In this document: positions 6,850-7,579 of the stretch, one piece after another
Layout: each line of letters begins with the position of its first letter
Numbering within the stretch: position 1 is the stretch's first letter
Source: Desulfobacterales bacterium
GTDB taxonomy: Bacteria; Desulfobacterota; DSM-4660; Desulfatiglandales; Desulfatiglandaceae
DNA length: 7,579 nt
NCBI GenBank assembly: GCA_027061865.1
Contig: JAMOVZ010000341.1
Coordinates: 1-7,579, forward strand
Direction of reading: 5' to 3'
The notes under the pieces: model-generated
Databases searched by the model: none
What the model was told of the DNA's origin: nothing
Seen by the model: the letters and a program-made list of their open reading frames with translations, nothing else
Position numbers and translations under genes: made by a program

Positions 6850-6856
6850 CCTCCTT
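6850..6856 (-). promoter_or_regulatory. Strong Shine-Dalgarno site that decides the proC start
   Basis: On the minus strand AAGGAGG is followed by eight bases and then GTG (6841). It is the best ribosome binding site in the window and lies inside the longer ATG-started frame, so it argues for the GTG start. Confidence 0.85.
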
Positions 6857-6880
6857 AACAAAAATCATTGTCAGAGAGGG

Positions 6881-6908
6881 AAAATAGCACCATGGCTCTT
6901 ACTAGCAA
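6881..6908 (-). promoter_or_regulatory. Candidate proC promoter
   Basis: On the minus strand TTGCTA (6908-6903) and TATTTT (6886-6881) are 16 bp apart, each matching consensus at four of six positions. The site lies between the rRNA terminator and the proC Shine-Dalgarno sequence, where a promoter is needed if the terminator is efficient. The match is modest. Confidence 0.35.
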
Positions 6909-6911
6909 AGA

Positions 6912-6955
6912 AAAAAATAAAAAAAGCCCCCTGCTCTGGTGCAGGGGGCTTTTTT
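6912..6955 (-). terminator. Strong intrinsic terminator of the rRNA operon
   Basis: A perfect 10-bp stem, AGCCCCCTGC (6925-6934) with GCAGGGGGCT (6941-6950), encloses a 6-base loop. On the minus strand the stem is followed by a T-rich run (6924-6912), starting about 14 bases after the 5S 3' end, so it ends rRNA transcription. A T-run also follows on the plus strand (6951-6955), so it could work in both directions. Confidence 0.93.
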
Positions 6956-6963
6956 AAAAGATC

Positions 6964-7081
6964 TCTCGGCAGCGTCCTACTCTCCCACGCGGTCCCCCGC
7001 GCAGTACCATCGGCGCTGAGGAGCTTAACTTCCGAGTTCGGAATGGGATCGGGTGTTTCCTCCTCGCCATTGCCACCGAAA
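6964..7081 (-). rRNA. rrf: 5S ribosomal RNA
   Basis: The reverse complement is a complete bacterial 5S rRNA of about 118 bases. It has the conserved core CCCATTCCGAACTCGGAAGT, AGCGCCGATGGTACTGC and the 3' segment GGGAGAGTAGGACGCTGCCGA. Helix I pairs the ends, TTTCGGTGGC with GCTGCCGAGA, and this pairing was used to set the boundaries to within a base or two. It lies downstream of 23S on the same strand, the usual rRNA operon order. Confidence 0.95.
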
Positions 7082-7190
7082 GAAAAATCCAAAATATCTT
7101 GGCATTCAACAGTTGAATGCCACTGAAATACAGAGAAGTATAACCTGTCCGGCCACCTGGAAGAGCACCAGATTGTAATAAAGAGTTTAT
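7082..7190 (-). other. 23S-5S internal spacer
   Basis: About 109 bp separate the two rRNA genes. The spacer holds no tRNA that I can find. It contains one perfect inverted repeat (7100-7122), listed separately. Short open frames here overlap rRNA sequence and are not genes. Confidence 0.8.
7100..7122. repeat. Perfect inverted repeat in the 23S-5S spacer
   Basis: TGGCATTCAA (7100-7109) and TTGAATGCCA (7113-7122) are exact complements around a CAG loop, giving a 10-bp hairpin in the pre-rRNA. It could be an RNA processing or folding element, or a small palindromic repeat found elsewhere in the genome. It has no T-tract, so it is not a terminator. Confidence 0.75.

Positions 7191-7579
<389 letters not shown>

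Overview
The window looks like chromosomal DNA from a Gram-negative bacterium. The best guess is a deltaproteobacterium (Thermodesulfobacteriota-like). This rests on gene content only: a PilB/GspE ATPase with an extended N-terminal repeat array, an FHA-GAF protein, a small CPxC zinc-ribbon protein with an acidic tail, and moderate GC. No species-level call can be made from the sequence alone.

Layout, left to right. (1) Bases 1-2483, minus strand: most of a large GspE/PilB-family secretion or pilus assembly ATPase whose 3' end lies outside the window. Its N-terminus carries eight MshEN-like motifs at a nearly exact 28-residue period. (2) Bases 2484-2761: a divergent intergenic region with candidate promoters and an 8-bp inverted repeat. 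(3) Bases 2762-3622, plus strand: an FHA-GAF signalling protein. (4) Bases 3664-4284, minus strand: a zinc-ribbon protein with a very acidic C-terminus. (5) Bases 4285-4502: a spacer with an extended -10 candidate. (6) Bases 4503-5981, minus strand: a two-component receiver domain fused to a 6-phosphofructokinase-family domain. (7) Bases 6020-6841, minus strand: proC, starting at a GTG with a strong Shine-Dalgarno sequence. (8) Bases 6912-6955: a strong terminator. (9) 5S rRNA and the 3' end of 23S rRNA, both on the minus strand, with a perfect inverted repeat in the spacer between them.

How the genes relate. The rRNA operon runs leftward and ends at the hairpin beyond 5S. A new transcription unit probably begins just after it and carries proC and then the receiver-PFK gene, 38 bp apart on the same strand. 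The ATPase and the FHA-GAF gene are divergently transcribed from one intergenic region, which hints at a shared signalling or secretion context. That context combines possible cyclic-di-GMP sensing by the MshEN repeats with phosphothreonine recognition by the FHA domain.

The most unusual item is the receiver-PFK fusion. It keeps every receiver phosphorylation residue and the catalytic PFK aspartate, but changes other PFK active-site positions (GGDGS-type to GGNGT, MGR to MGA, GGDAPG to GGCAPG). This suggests either a phosphorylation-gated sugar kinase of altered specificity or a PFK fold reused as an output or sensor domain. The second candidate for novelty is the eight-unit MshEN-like array on the ATPase.
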